Source: Circinella umbellata
Lineage: Eukaryota > Mucoromycota > Mucoromycetes > Mucorales > Lichtheimiaceae
Direction of reading: 5' to 3'
DNA length: 64,000 nt
NCBI GenBank assembly: GCA_025093555.1
Contig: JAIWNF010000003.1
Location: forward strand, 372,001 to 436,000
Shown here: in pieces, positions 47,592 to 58,182 of the stretch
How the letters are laid out: each line of letters begins with the position of its first letter
Position numbering within the stretch: position 1 is the first letter of the stretch
The notes under the pieces: generated by a model
Told to the model about the DNA's origin: nothing
The model's database searches: none
Seen by the model: only the letters and a program-made list of their open reading frames with translations
Translations under genes and position numbers: made by a program

Positions 47592-48610
47592 GGTTGTTAT
47601 TTTCAGCTTTAAAAGCTAAAAAAAGTAAATGCAAAAATAAATGTCGGAACCAATTCACTGATATGAAAGAAATATTATCACTATCTGTAATATCAGTCTT
47701 TCCCCAAAGCATGCAATTCTTGTACCAATTTATCCTTCAAAGGTCGAAAAAGCAATCCTTGAAAGCCCCTCAAGCTACGAATATATATTATAGTTTTATC
47801 CACTACAGTATTTACTTTCTTCAATGTTATTGAATGGACTGTACCAAATTGGTGTGAAGCTAAATTCAGGAGGGTATGGCGACTATTCGACAGTAGAATT
47901 ATGAGTATTATTTTATATCCTTTCATGAATCTTCTTTTTGATTAATAGAAAAAGTGATAACATAGTCGAAAATGTTTCATTAGCAAACAATTAAATAAAT
48001 TATTATCTCTTAAAATCATGTCATGCCTGCAGTAAATTTAGAAAGACCTGTTGGTTTTTTTTACTGTCGTCACCTAGTATTCGACTTGCGATTATTAGCC
48101 TAGTAGCTTGGTGATATGACGAATAATTACACCTCATTTGTATAAGAAAGACTTCGTTGTGTAGTAGCAGCGATCATTATCGCCATGACAATACCATGGT
48201 AAGACGAACATTGTAAATGAATTATTTTTATCTCATAGAGTGTTATTAAATCAAGTATACATAGAAGATGTTAATAAAACATTTTATGCATTGATAAAGT
48301 CAGCTTTCTCATCATCGGCATGATTACATAGCACTATTGAATAGGAATAGGAATAGAAATAAGCAACCAATGTAATGATTTTATGCAACGATCCACTTTA
48401 TAATACAAAGGTTCGATGTCAGTATACACAAACCTTATTATTTCAAAGTTTATTGACAGCTTTAAAAAAATTTACATGGATCCGATTGTTGCCTAATACC
48501 CCATACCCACGCCTGTCGCTTTTAAATAATATAAAGCTGGAATTAAAACCTGTTTCTCGTCGTTTATTTTTGTTTTTATTTACTCATATACAAATCCTCG
48601 CTACCCCATC
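47592..48610. promoter_or_regulatory. divergent region between SNAPC3 (-) and the A/B barrel gene (+)
   Basis: About 1 kb, AT-rich. A TATA-like ATAATATAAAG lies about 85 bp before the ATG at 48611. No gene seen. Confidence 0.4.
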
Positions 48611-49177
48611 ATGAAGTTGACTCACATTGGTAAAAACCTGAACAATTGCGTTGTATTTAAACAGCTTCAAACTTGTATCTCACACTATTTTATTTTTACT
48701 TCGCTAACTTGTCTTTCTCTTTTTTAGTTATTGCTAAATTCAAACCTGAAATCAGCGAAGGAACGCGTCAAGAAGTTTGTAACGAAGTGTTGAAGCTTAA
48801 GGAACAAATTCCCAACATTTTGTCGTGCACTGCTGGCAAGACTTTCACTGACCGAAGTCAAGGTTTTGAATGGGGTATGTAGCAAATAGGGATATTTATT
48901 GTAATAACTTTATGTAAGAAAGTATGTGTTGCAAAAAAACTAACTGATATGTATTATAAGGTTGGGTTGTCGAACTTGAAACGAAAGAGGTAATCAATGA
49001 TGAATGAATAATTTGCTCATCGAGGAGGGGTTTTCTACTGATACGTTTTATACTAATCACGAATAAATAATTATACAGGATCTTCCCATCTATGCCAATC
49101 ATGCTGCTCACCAAGAATTTCTTAAGAAGTACAAGCCTACCTTTGAAGATTTGATTGCTCTTGACTACATGTGCTAA
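48611..49177 (+). CDS. stress-responsive A/B barrel (Dabb) domain protein
   Basis: Four exons, 48611-48629, 48728-48874, 48961-48989 and 49079-49177, close to 97 aa. The sequence has the Dabb dimeric ferredoxin-like pattern: 'KLTHIVIAKFKPEISEG' at the N-terminus, 'LSCTAGKTFTDRSQGFEWGW', then 'DLPIYANHAAHQEFLKKYKP' with the His-rich 'NHAAHQEF' typical of the family. The function in fungi is not settled; bacterial and plant members include stress proteins and small enzymes such as olivetolic-acid-type cyclases. It spans the whole domain and nothing else. Exon 3 is 29 nt. Confidence 0.9.
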
Positions 49178-50685
49178 AAAATCGTATACATTTATCATCT
49201 GTAAAAGTAAAAAATAAAAACGAATGATATAAGTCAACTATTTAGCAGCCAATGATGATTAAGGATAATTAATAAGTGAGAAATAATGGGACATTTTTCT
49301 TTTAGAAAAAATTAGTTGTTACTTATTATGGTAGAAATTATTTTGAACAGTTATGAACTATGTGTGTTTGTGTGAATAAAAGAGCTTTTTTTTTTGAAGT
49401 CAAGAATAAAAAGGCATTATCGTTGATTATTATTATTACCATTATTTCTACTATTTTGGTTCACAATGGACGGCTAAACCCACGTAATGGCTCTTTTCTT
49501 TATCTTCTTTCATCAAGTTTATTATGGCATATTAACATGATAGTTACTCAAAGTAATTATTTACCACCATGATAGGTAAAATTAATTTATTTATTTGGGG
49601 ACTTAATGGTAATAAAAGCGTGTGATGATGATGGAAATGACTCATCTGATGAAGTCAGATAAGTGGACTTGGCCTTTTCTCTTTTTATTGGGTATCAAAT
49701 AGAACTTTCTGCCCTATCCTCGTAAGCACAAGTAATAAATCCATTCTCGGAAAAGATTAATTACATGCAACAAAAGGGTGTGTACGTAATATAATGACCC
49801 AGAAAACAACTACGTAAGTCTTTCAGAACATACATACATTTTTAATGGAAGCACTGGATATTTTACATCATACGAAATTTACTACATACTGATAGGGATT
49901 ATCTATTATATGTCTGTAATGTATTAGCTAAATTAGCAACACAGATCGCACTTATATAGTGAATACGTATTTGCTTTATTTATTATTCAGCACCCACTGT
50001 TTTCATACGTATTCCCGGATTTTCCAGTGGTCTTTCTATTTCAGACGCTTAATGTACTTGGAGCCTGTTAGAACACACAAAATAAACCGAGTGATGAATT
50101 TGAAAATGGGAACGATAAAAGTAAGGATCACAACTCAAAGAGACTTCATAAATGAAGTCAAATATTTTTTTACCAGTTCTCTGTTTTCAATTATGCAAAA
50201 TATTATTATACTTATGCGCTTGATACCATTTTGCGAAAACAAAATTATCAATTTTTTCTTTTCAAAAAAACATTTACGCCTATAAGAAAAAAACTGTATA
50301 TTTTGTCTATATATACAATGTTTATTACGTAATGAGATAATATCTAATTGTCAAAAACACTAATAACCATACAGCTTACATAATAACAAAGTAAAATCTA
50401 TCTAACAAGCATTCGAACATAAAATACGGCATATGTTTATTATCTATTTATTTTGTGTACTCATAACAAATAGTAACGTAAACACACCAATAAATATATT
50501 TTTCGGGGGGGAATTATTTATATATATATATATAATTGCTAAGGCTTTATCTCTTTATTGAGGATGTGCAGTGAAATCGGCTTACATGCACTTTACCATG
50601 TGATATTTTTATAGCATATAATAAATCATTAGCAATCATACTTTTTAGATTCATTCAATTACATAGTAATAGCAACTTATTTGTG
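49178..50685. other. gene-free AT-rich stretch
   Basis: Short ORFs without motif. Includes (TA)n near 50520. No exon or repeat relation recognised. Confidence 0.35.
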
Positions 50686-50870
50686 GGATTGCTACACACA
50701 GCCCCCAAAAAATAGTTATCAAACAAGTGATGACCCATATAAACTTTATAAACGACACCAGCACTAGTAATATCCATTTAGCCACGTATATGTAACATTA
50801 AAAATTGATAGGCCTTACTTGTCATGGCTTTATATAGACTGTACTATTCAATTGTGAACCTACAATGTAG
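50686..50870 (-). mobile_element. diverged LINE 3' tail (copy 3)
   Basis: Resembles the 54365-54490 repeat: 'GATTGCTACACACAGCCCCC', '...AGTTATCAAACAAGT', 'CATATAAACTTTATAA', 'CACCAGCACTAGTAATA', then 'ATTTAGCCACGTATATGTA' corresponding to the 'TTTGACCACTCATATATAT' part. More decayed than the other two copies. Confidence 0.5.
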
Positions 50871-51013
50871 TAAAATTAAAATGCTACGTAACATCAGTTT
50901 AATAAACGCTCCAAGATACGTATATATCTATAATGATTTTATAAATGGTGAATAGATGACGACATACGACATACTTGTATCGGACTGCCGTTTATCTTTC
51001 AAAGAATTAAAAA

Positions 51014-51035
51014 GTGTGGATGTCCGCATCCACAC
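51014..51035. other. perfect 9-bp hairpin
   Basis: GTGTGGATG (51014-51022), four-base loop, CATCCACAC (51027-51035). The sequence around it, up to about 51230, has a second hairpin and base composition unlike the flanks, suggesting part of a mobile element. Confidence 0.6.
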
Positions 51036-51192
51036 CCTTATTTATTTATTCAAGGTGGGAATACAGGAGGAGGTATAAGGAAGCTCAACAAAATACGGAA
51101 AAAGCTAGTCATTCATAGGATACTGAATGGACCACATGGGCTACCCATCTAACAACGTGGAAATCTATAGGTACCATATGTATTTACAAAAA

Positions 51193-51214
51193 ACCGATGT
51201 TTAACATCATCGGT
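51193..51214. other. second hairpin, 7-bp stem
   Basis: ACCGATG (51193-51199) pairs with CATCGGT (51208-51214). An overlapping GGTGG...CCACC pairing follows directly. Confidence 0.5.
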
Positions 51215-51235
51215 GGGTTTATCCACCTCACTAAT

Positions 51236-53035
51236 ATCTAAAAACCTTTTCTTGAACCGTATAGCAAATACGTAAAATATGTATGCGTGCAAGTATATGT
51301 ATATATATAAGTATAATTATACATAATAAAAATTGATTATAATCATCTCAGATTATTATTGTGTTAAGAAAGAAAAGAAGTTTGATAGTAAAAAGATGGT
51401 CAAATCACAACAGTCTAAGTCTCATTATTATTATTTTATGATCAATATCTTTTTATGTTGCGGCTCCTCGGTGTGCTTCATTATTGTACGATATGTAAAA
51501 GAGCGAAACCCATCAAGATCCAATTTATTGACAGTCCAACTTTTTTTTTTGGCTGTCACTTACGTACTAAAATAAGTAAAAGCAATTATACAAGCCATAT
51601 TATATCTCGTTTATTGGCGTCATTACATTCAATTATTTCGAATCAAAAGATTATGATCTTGAAATTACAAATGTAACCTTATTAGTGTCATTACCAACAC
51701 ATCATCATCATCATCATCATCAAGAAGCTAAAAATAAATATTGCAATATATAGGTTGTAATTAGAAGGAAAGGGAGATAAGGAAGATCTGCGTACCTCAT
51801 CATTTTACCATTCAGCAATTTCCCTGAACTTTGTTTTCTTTCTGGACTCAGACGAATTTAATAACTTTACTTGGAAGCGGAAAAGATACTCCAAAAATCC
51901 GCGCAAGCGACGAACCACTCAAGGTAGATAAAATAGCAAAAGAAGCAGATGCAGATCATTTTTTTTGTTGTGTGAGCTAAACGAATTGAATATCCGCACC
52001 TGCGTCTATCAAAGTCCAAAAAACAAAGTGTGTGTCTGTGTGTGGGGGTAATCTTTATGTTTGATATATCTTGTATTGAACCAAAGAAATTGAATAATGA
52101 TTTTTATTCAACACTGTGTAAGATAATCGAAGAGCAAGAAGATGCTAAGTATAGACAAAAACGTGTGAAATACACAGAAACCCAAGAAGAGAGAGTGAGT
52201 TTATCAAAAAAGAAAAAGGGGTTACGAAAGGAAGGAAAAAAAACTGACAAGAGGGTGGAAACCTTTCTCAGGGGAGAACGAATTATGAGCTTTAAAAAAA
52301 TGATTTGTTGTCGTACCTAAACTGATTCAATTGACTCCACTCCGGCTTCCGATGTGATACATGCTATAGATGCTTTCTGAGCCGCGCTTACCTAATAAAA
52401 AAACTTTTTTCTTCACTGTGCATTATTCCGTCCTTGAATTCAGGATCAACTGCTAGAGCAGGTTATAAGGATAAAAAATAGCGACCGAATTTTTTTCTTG
52501 AAAGTTTAAAGGATCAAAGGGTTATATTCAAGGGTGAATCCTTTGAAAAGCGATAGCTGAAGATTTTTTGTGGAAATAAAATAAAATAAAAAGATCCTAT
52601 GCTTCTATGTTTATTTATTTATTTATTTTGCTATGCTCTATCAAATGTGCTATTTTTATAGCATCGCTGTATGATTTTTGAGGTATTAGGAAAATATTCT
52701 CTGGGTCTACTTAGTGTTTAAGGATCAAAGGATGGGATTCAAGGATTGACTCTTGAATATATTTGAGTATCCGACCATCCTATGTTCAAGGATGCGAATC
52801 GGGTCGATCGATGACAGCTGACGAGATGAATTTATAGCATTGGCATTCGATTCGCTACAAACATCGGTGCTATAGAATAAAAAAGTAATCCACCTTTAAA
52901 TTCATCTTGCTCTACTATTAGCATTCCATTTATCTATTCTTTTACCCTCTTGCCACAACACCCGATCCAAGGAATATAGTACTAAAGAATCCAAATGGAG
53001 GATATTGTTGGTCCGTTTCAGGCATATCGGTAATG
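51236..53035. other. gene-poor region with degenerate repeats
   Basis: Contains two related segments near 52505 and 52717 (see findings), a CAT triplet run at about 51700 and an ORF at 52030-52320 with a donor-like GTGAGT at its middle. No gene can be closed. Confidence 0.35.
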
Positions 53036-53595
53036 TTAAGGGTCATTGGCTTCAATGGCTCTTGCATACTTAAACACCTCGACACTCGTTTCCTATAAAA
53101 AAACATTCAGTATTCTCGTTATCTTTGTGTTGATGTCGTTACTGTCGTTATTATTGTTATTAATCTTTTATTATTACATATACATACCACCCCATTTAAG
53201 TCTGAATAATAAGATTGCAGCTCTTCAGGCACTTCAAATTCAAGTAGACCTTCCTCGTTTTTTATATCATTCAGTTCTACTTCGGTGAAAACCTTATTCC
53301 AATCCTTATCAGTCACGTCCAAGATTAGTGATTGAGATGGACTAAAACAAAAAGAAAACAGCAATATTATTTATCAGCTGACAATCGACGATTTTTAAAT
53401 TTAAATCAAAAGATTATTTTTTTTCTTACTGATAAAAGTGACACTTTAATGCGAAATCCAGCTTTTTTCCTCCACTGAGATGAGATCAGTTCCATCTCTT
53501 ATTTGTTTCTGTAAACTTCTTGAAACGTTCGCGCAACACATCCTTATCTTGTTCAGTAATTCTTGTTTTCAAGGTAAGCAAAGAAGAGGATGACG
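53036..53595 (-). pseudogene. fragment of a multicopy Mucoromycota-type protein family
   Basis: Minus-strand segments 'TRITEQDKDVLRERFKKF', 'SGGKKLDFALKCHFYH', 'PSQSLILDVTDKDWNKVF', 'EVPEELQSYYSDLNGV' and 'ETSVEVFKYARAIEANDP' join through two GT-AG introns in phase, ending at the TAA at 53036. An in-frame TGA separates the first two segments and the N-terminus is missing where the reverse-transcriptase relic begins, so it is probably dead. Its style, with a conserved 'H/YPSxSLILDV' core, reminds me of abundant functionless-annotated proteins of Mucorales genomes. I cannot confirm that without a search. Confidence 0.45.
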
Positions 53596-54345
53596 ATGAT
53601 GATGAATTAAAAAATCACAATCTTCTTGAAGTGGACGTCACAAATAATCCTTGGAGTCGTTTTGAATAAGTATCATAAGTATGACTACAGAGGCGTCTTT
53701 TAAATGATTTTGCATATAAAATCGCCGGCTCTACAATGTCTCTCAGGAAAGGTATTCCTTCCGTCTTGAAATGTTCTATTTGAATAAACTTATTTAATTT
53801 TTTACAATCTAAGATGAGTCTTTGTTTTGTTTTGCTTATGAATGGTAAACAAATTTGGTATGAAACTTCGATCTTGTACTGGTGATACTTCTATCATTCT
53901 TCTTTTTAGAAATTTGTCTATTGCTATGTTTATATATATTTGATCTATTGATGAGATCTTTGTTGTTTGACTTCGCCAAGTTATTGGCTTTTGTGCAAAT
54001 TGTATTTTGTAGCCTTATTGCACCACTTTCAATGACCATGGATGTTTTGTTGTCTGTTTCCAATAGTTTATAATTTTTTTTAATCTTTCTCCTGGAAGTA
54101 TTCCATCTTCTGGAATTGAGTAGCTTTTTTGTTGGAGTTGATGGATGTTGTGGTGGTATTGAAAAAGTCTTTTCGGTTGTTTGGGTTGTAAAGGACAAGT
54201 TCTTTACAATTGCTGGAATTTGTTGGTATCTGCTCGATATTGATGTTGTTGAGATTGTTGATTGTAGTGGGAATGGTGACCTTGCTCTTAGGTTGCGGTC
54301 TCCCTTCCCCTCCTTCTTACACGAGTACGAAAAACTGAACCATTG
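53596..54345 (-). pseudogene. reverse-transcriptase relic, DIRS/Ngaro-like
   Basis: The minus strand, with frame changes, shows 'EDGILPGERLKKIINYWKQT', 'GYKIQFAQKPITW', 'INIAIDKFLKRRMIEVSPVQ', 'DRSFIPNLFTI', 'KTKQRLILDCKKLNKFIQIE', 'HFKTEGIPFLRDIVE' and a broken 'GDFICKII'. The order, from a 'GYKIPF'-type segment through the first RT blocks 'ILDxxxLNxxI' and 'HFKMEG', is typical of DIRS-type retroelements. At least three frameshifts or stops break it. The RT catalytic core and any tyrosine recombinase are missing. Confidence 0.65.
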
Positions 54346-54364
54346 AACTTCCCACATAGGGATT

Positions 54365-55316
54365 TAAATTTGGGAATTGCTACGGACACCCCACAAATAA
54401 AAAGTTGTCAAACAAGTTCTTGGACCATGTAAACTATAGTACCAGTGTTATCAACACCAATACTGCTTATTTGACCACTCATATATATCATTAAAATTAT
54501 ACATTATTCATTGTTTGTCTTGTCTCCATGTGGATTACAGCTCTCCCTTGTGTAGATAACAATATGGTGAGAGAAGATAAGAAATTTTGAGCGATATTTA
54601 TTAAAAAGTTGAACTGTTAATATAAGTTTCCTTTTTAAGTTATATAACGATAATAACTGCATATATAGTGTATAAATGGCTGGCACTATTAAATTGGGTC
54701 TATACCTCATCTATGGCGGCAGACAGACAAGCAGAGAGTTTCCGTAAGAGAGTTATACGCATCATTCAAGAAATATTGGAGGTGATGATGAATTGCTTGT
54801 TTGAGATCATATCGTGATATATCAGCTTGTAGTAATATAAGATACTCTGCCAGAGTGGTTTCTTGTAGAGTTTATTCTAGTGACTATGTCATGAAACAAA
54901 AAGTGTTAGCTTTAAGATGGAATTAAGACTGTCTTCTGGTAGATAATAGGCACAATACAGAAATTTTGATTGTAAGGTTGTGGCTCGTTCAATTATAGCT
55001 GAAAGATGGGCAAGATGGAGCTTGATTTTGTTTCGGATCGTGGATGGCCGCGTAAATCAGTCGAATGCAATCGTTTTGTGCTTTTAGTGAGTGCCGAGAC
55101 TGTGGGACTATATTTGAGTTTGAGCCGTATGAGGATACCAGCAAGCAAACAAGAGAGGCCTGTGGGGGATAAAACCAATACACTTGAGAATGCGCATACT
55201 AATGCTGATAATGGGTTGTGTGTAATCAGCTGTAGGGCATCAATGCGGCCTTTGTTGACAGGTATTCCGAAATACTTGTGACACCTCAGTGTATAAATTT
55301 TTCCGGCCTTGGCCAT
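54365..55316 (-). mobile_element. non-LTR retrotransposon (LINE) 3' part: RT C-terminal relic plus 3' tail
   Basis: On the minus strand, 55316-54720 carries broken LINE protein sequence in order: 'CHKYFGIPVNKGRIDALQLI', 'LSPTGLSCLLAG', 'SALTKSTKRLH', 'NDCIRLIY', 'KFLYCAYYLPEDSL', 'RYDLKQAIHHHLQYFLNDAY' and a stop near 54710. 54720-54365 is the 3' tail shared with the copies at 14.5 kb and 50.7 kb. The CIRLIYGGH-type motif and the position after the RT thumb mark an L1/Tad-like element. Frameshifts show it is inactive, and the 5' part is absent. Confidence 0.75.
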
Positions 55317-55776
55317 AATGTTTTTTTATATATATTTCAGACTTGTGTTATTCTCTATATCTATTCTTTCTCTTTCTTTCCTCACGATTCATTGATTGAT
55401 ATCATAAGGCTGCTACTGTAATTTAAGCTAGCTATTTAGTTTTTTTTATATGATTCCTTTATTTATTTAGTTTGTATCATAATTACCCGATTGATTAAAT
55501 TAAGCTTCTTCCACTATCCATAAATTCACACATGGATACTTGTCTTTTTTTATTTATATAATAGCGTGAATAACAATGGTAATAGTATTAGATATTTATT
55601 GTATGAATCATGTCTCTGCACCCCAAACATGACTTTTCTTATTATATAAATCATAATGAAATTGATAAAATAAATTTGCTAAAATAAAAAGCAGAGAGTA
55701 ATGCCGTATCAAAATACTTTATATTTACGGCACAAATGGAGTTGAATAGCTTAAATTTACATGGCAAGGCTCAACT

Positions 55777-56258
55777 TCAGAGGTTGGTGGCTTGATTCCG
55801 TTCAGGTAGCTCAATTTGGGAAATATGGCCCATATTCAAAATCATGGCCCATTTTATTTCTGCATGGACAAATTCAATTTCCAACGCTGTAATGATAAAA
55901 ACAGGCATACACCTGAAAAAAATAGTTAAGAAATAATTCTTTTTTTGGTGCAAGTGTTGGGTTTTCTTGATTTTTTTTACCAAGTCCACATGGGTCTCAT
56001 AACGTGTTCTCTTTTGATGTGTAATGGCGTAATGAATGTCATGAAGTTGGTGCACGTGGTACCTGAGAGGAAGTGGCATTCGGTTATAACAATTTTGTCA
56101 AGCAGCATAAAGACAGGGTCCTTTGTTTCAAAAAAAAAAAAAAATTCCCATTTTCGAAAATTTGATGATATTAGCTGTGTTTGGAAGTAGCCAACCAAAT
56201 AGCCCAAGGCAAGCACGCGCACCATTGGTAGTTTTGTCTCGGACCAAAGCAGTTCCAT
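55777..56258 (-). pseudogene. possible alpha/beta-hydrolase relic
   Basis: Two minus-strand segments join through a short intron in phase ('HVMRPMWTW' to 'CMPVFIITALEIEFVHAEIK') and end 'NMGHISQIELPERNQATNL' stop at 55777. A hydrophobic strand followed by a GHxxxxExPE pattern is what the C-terminus of alpha/beta hydrolases looks like. Upstream the frame breaks at a poly-T run and no nucleophile Ser motif is visible. It may be a decayed gene copy or a very diverged gene. Confidence 0.3.
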
Positions 56259-56779
56259 AGCTTCTCTCTCATGCTTAGTCGGTCCGAGTAAACCGATTCG
56301 AGAAACCCATTTTTAACTCAATATCCCCCATTTTTTCATTCACACAATAATAATAATAATATTAACACATAGTAGAATTCTCGAAACCCCTCACCAACCA
56401 ACCAATCTACCCATCCACCCCTCTTCTCTCCTCTCCTCTCGTCACTTATTTCTTCTTTTCTACTATATAATCTTGCACTAAAAAAAGTTAAATTTTTCAT
56501 TTGAGAGACCAAGAGAGAAGAGAAAGGAATTGATTGACACAGACAAGAACGTTTTCCTTCTAACTTGTTTATAAACACATTTCTTTTTTCTTTCTTCTTC
56601 TTATTCTTATTCTTGTTGTTTCTACTTTTTTTTTTCCTTTCCCCCTTCCTCTCTTACTTTTTCTTTCTATTTCCTATTCCACTTTTTTTTCAAAAATTAT
56701 TTTTTTGATCAAAAACAGAATTTATTGAACTCGATTTATAATTATTATACATATTTTTATTTTCAATATATAAAATCCC

Positions 56780-56791
56780 ATGTTAGCATGA
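56780..56791 (+). promoter_or_regulatory. upstream ORF overlapping the cyclin start (Met-Leu-Ala-stop)
   Basis: ATG TTA GCA TGA: the stop overlaps the main start codon at 56788 in an ATGA arrangement. A ribosome ending the uORF stops on the main ATG, so this can control translation. Confidence 0.55.
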
Positions 56792-58001
56792 ACATCGCAG
56801 AGTTTCCAGTTCCTACTCTGCTAAATATGGTCGCCAACTTGCTTGAATCACTCATCAAAGCAAATGATCTTTTAGTACCAGAAAAGCAAAGCAGCATCAC
56901 CGTTTTTCATTCCAGAGCAGTTCCCAATATTAAAATCAACGCCTATCTTTCAAGAGTTTTACAGTTTACACCATTCAATAACGAAGTTTTACTCAGTCTC
57001 TTGGTTTATTTCGATCGAATAGCAAAATTACGAGGAGGAAAATTTATCGTCAATTCACTTAATATTCATCGTCTCCTTATTGCTAGGTAGGTATAAAAAT
57101 ATCTTTGTTTTTGTTATGATGAAGTGATACATAGCAAGAATTTCTTTTCTTTTTTATAATATTGTTTGTTAGTACATACATAGAGAGACATATTTGACAT
57201 GCATTATTGTTTAGTTTGCTAACAAAAAAAGAAAATGTTATATTATATCTAGTCTTGTCGTAGCTTCCAAATTTACATCTGATGTCTTTTATACCAACGC
57301 AAGATACGCCAAGGTAAAATGACAATATATACACATTAAAAAGAGAGAGCGAAACAGCTTGCATATCTTGATTGATTACGCTAAAAATAAAAATAAAAAC
57401 TGTGCCAAGGCCAACTTAAAAAAAGCTGCAAAAGTCAATTTATGCATAGTTCTCTCTCTCTCTATATATACATATATATATATGTATATATATGTATACA
57501 TATGTATTTAATTATTTGTCGATTTACTAATCTATATTTTTATACCAAAAATAGGTCGGTGGATTACCACTATTAGAACTGAACAAATTAGAAATGGAAT
57601 TTCTTTTCTTATGTAACTTTAATTTACATGTGCGTCTTGAAGATATGCAAGAATATGGAGACCAGTTGTTAGCTCTTAGTTCGTATCAAAAACAAGAAAA
57701 ACTTGGAGCAACATTAGATCCAATACTATCGTGTACAAGTCGAAAAAGAAAAAGAATATTACCATGTCTACAGGACGGCGAGAACATAAAATCAGCTGCA
57801 ACAGCAACATATATCGATCATATCAAACAACATCAAAACAATAATGAACATAGTAACAATAATAATAATCAGCATTTAACATCATCATATCATCAGCATA
57901 ATATTCATTATCATCATCCACCCCATGTACATCTTCCATTAACACCACCTACCCCTCCATATACCACTACATCACCTAGAGCTAACAAACGGCGCCGTTG
58001 A
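56788..58001 (+). CDS. Pho80/Pcl-type cyclin (Pho85 cyclin-like)
   Basis: Exons 56788-57086, 57253-57313 and 57555-58001 encode 268 aa. The cyclin box shows the Pho80-group pattern: 'VPNIKINAYLSRVLQFTPFN', 'LLVYFDRIAKL', 'VNSLNIHRLLIASLVVASKF', 'YTNARYAKVGGLPLLELNKL' and 'EMEFLFLCNFNLHV'. It would bind a Pho85-type CDK in phosphate or morphogenesis control. The C-terminal 100 residues are low complexity (Asn/His/Gln, then Pro/Thr) and end in a basic 'RANKRRR', a possible nuclear signal. Exon 2 is only 61 nt. Identity is firm at family level; which Pcl member cannot be said. Confidence 0.93.
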
Positions 58002-58182
58002 TCAATCATATGTATTTAAGAATATATATACATATAAAGAAAAAAAAAAGCTGGAACCTATTTTTTATACTTTATGTTTCACAAAAAAAAACCACATCAT
58101 ATACACAAACCTTTAAAGTTTTAGTTTTTTAATTTTTTTTTTCTTTTTCGCCCTTCTTTGTTTCTTTCTTTTTTTTTTATAA

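Noticed and set aside
49959..50285. ORF of 108 codons
   Set aside because: Hydrophobic and basic composition expected from AT-rich DNA, no ATG context and no motif.
51455..51676. ORF with 'CTICKRAKPIKIQF' suggesting a zinc motif
   Set aside because: Only one Cys pair and the frame is flanked by AT-rich non-coding sequence; no zinc-binding partner residues at family spacing.
52030..52320. ORF of 96 codons with a lysine-rich end
   Set aside because: The first 55 codons could be an exon ending at GTGAGT, but no downstream exon with a usable acceptor keeps frame.
54830..54860. GCCAGAGTGG, which resembles a tRNA A box
   Set aside because: No B box at a proper distance; the sequence is part of the LINE coding relic on the minus strand.
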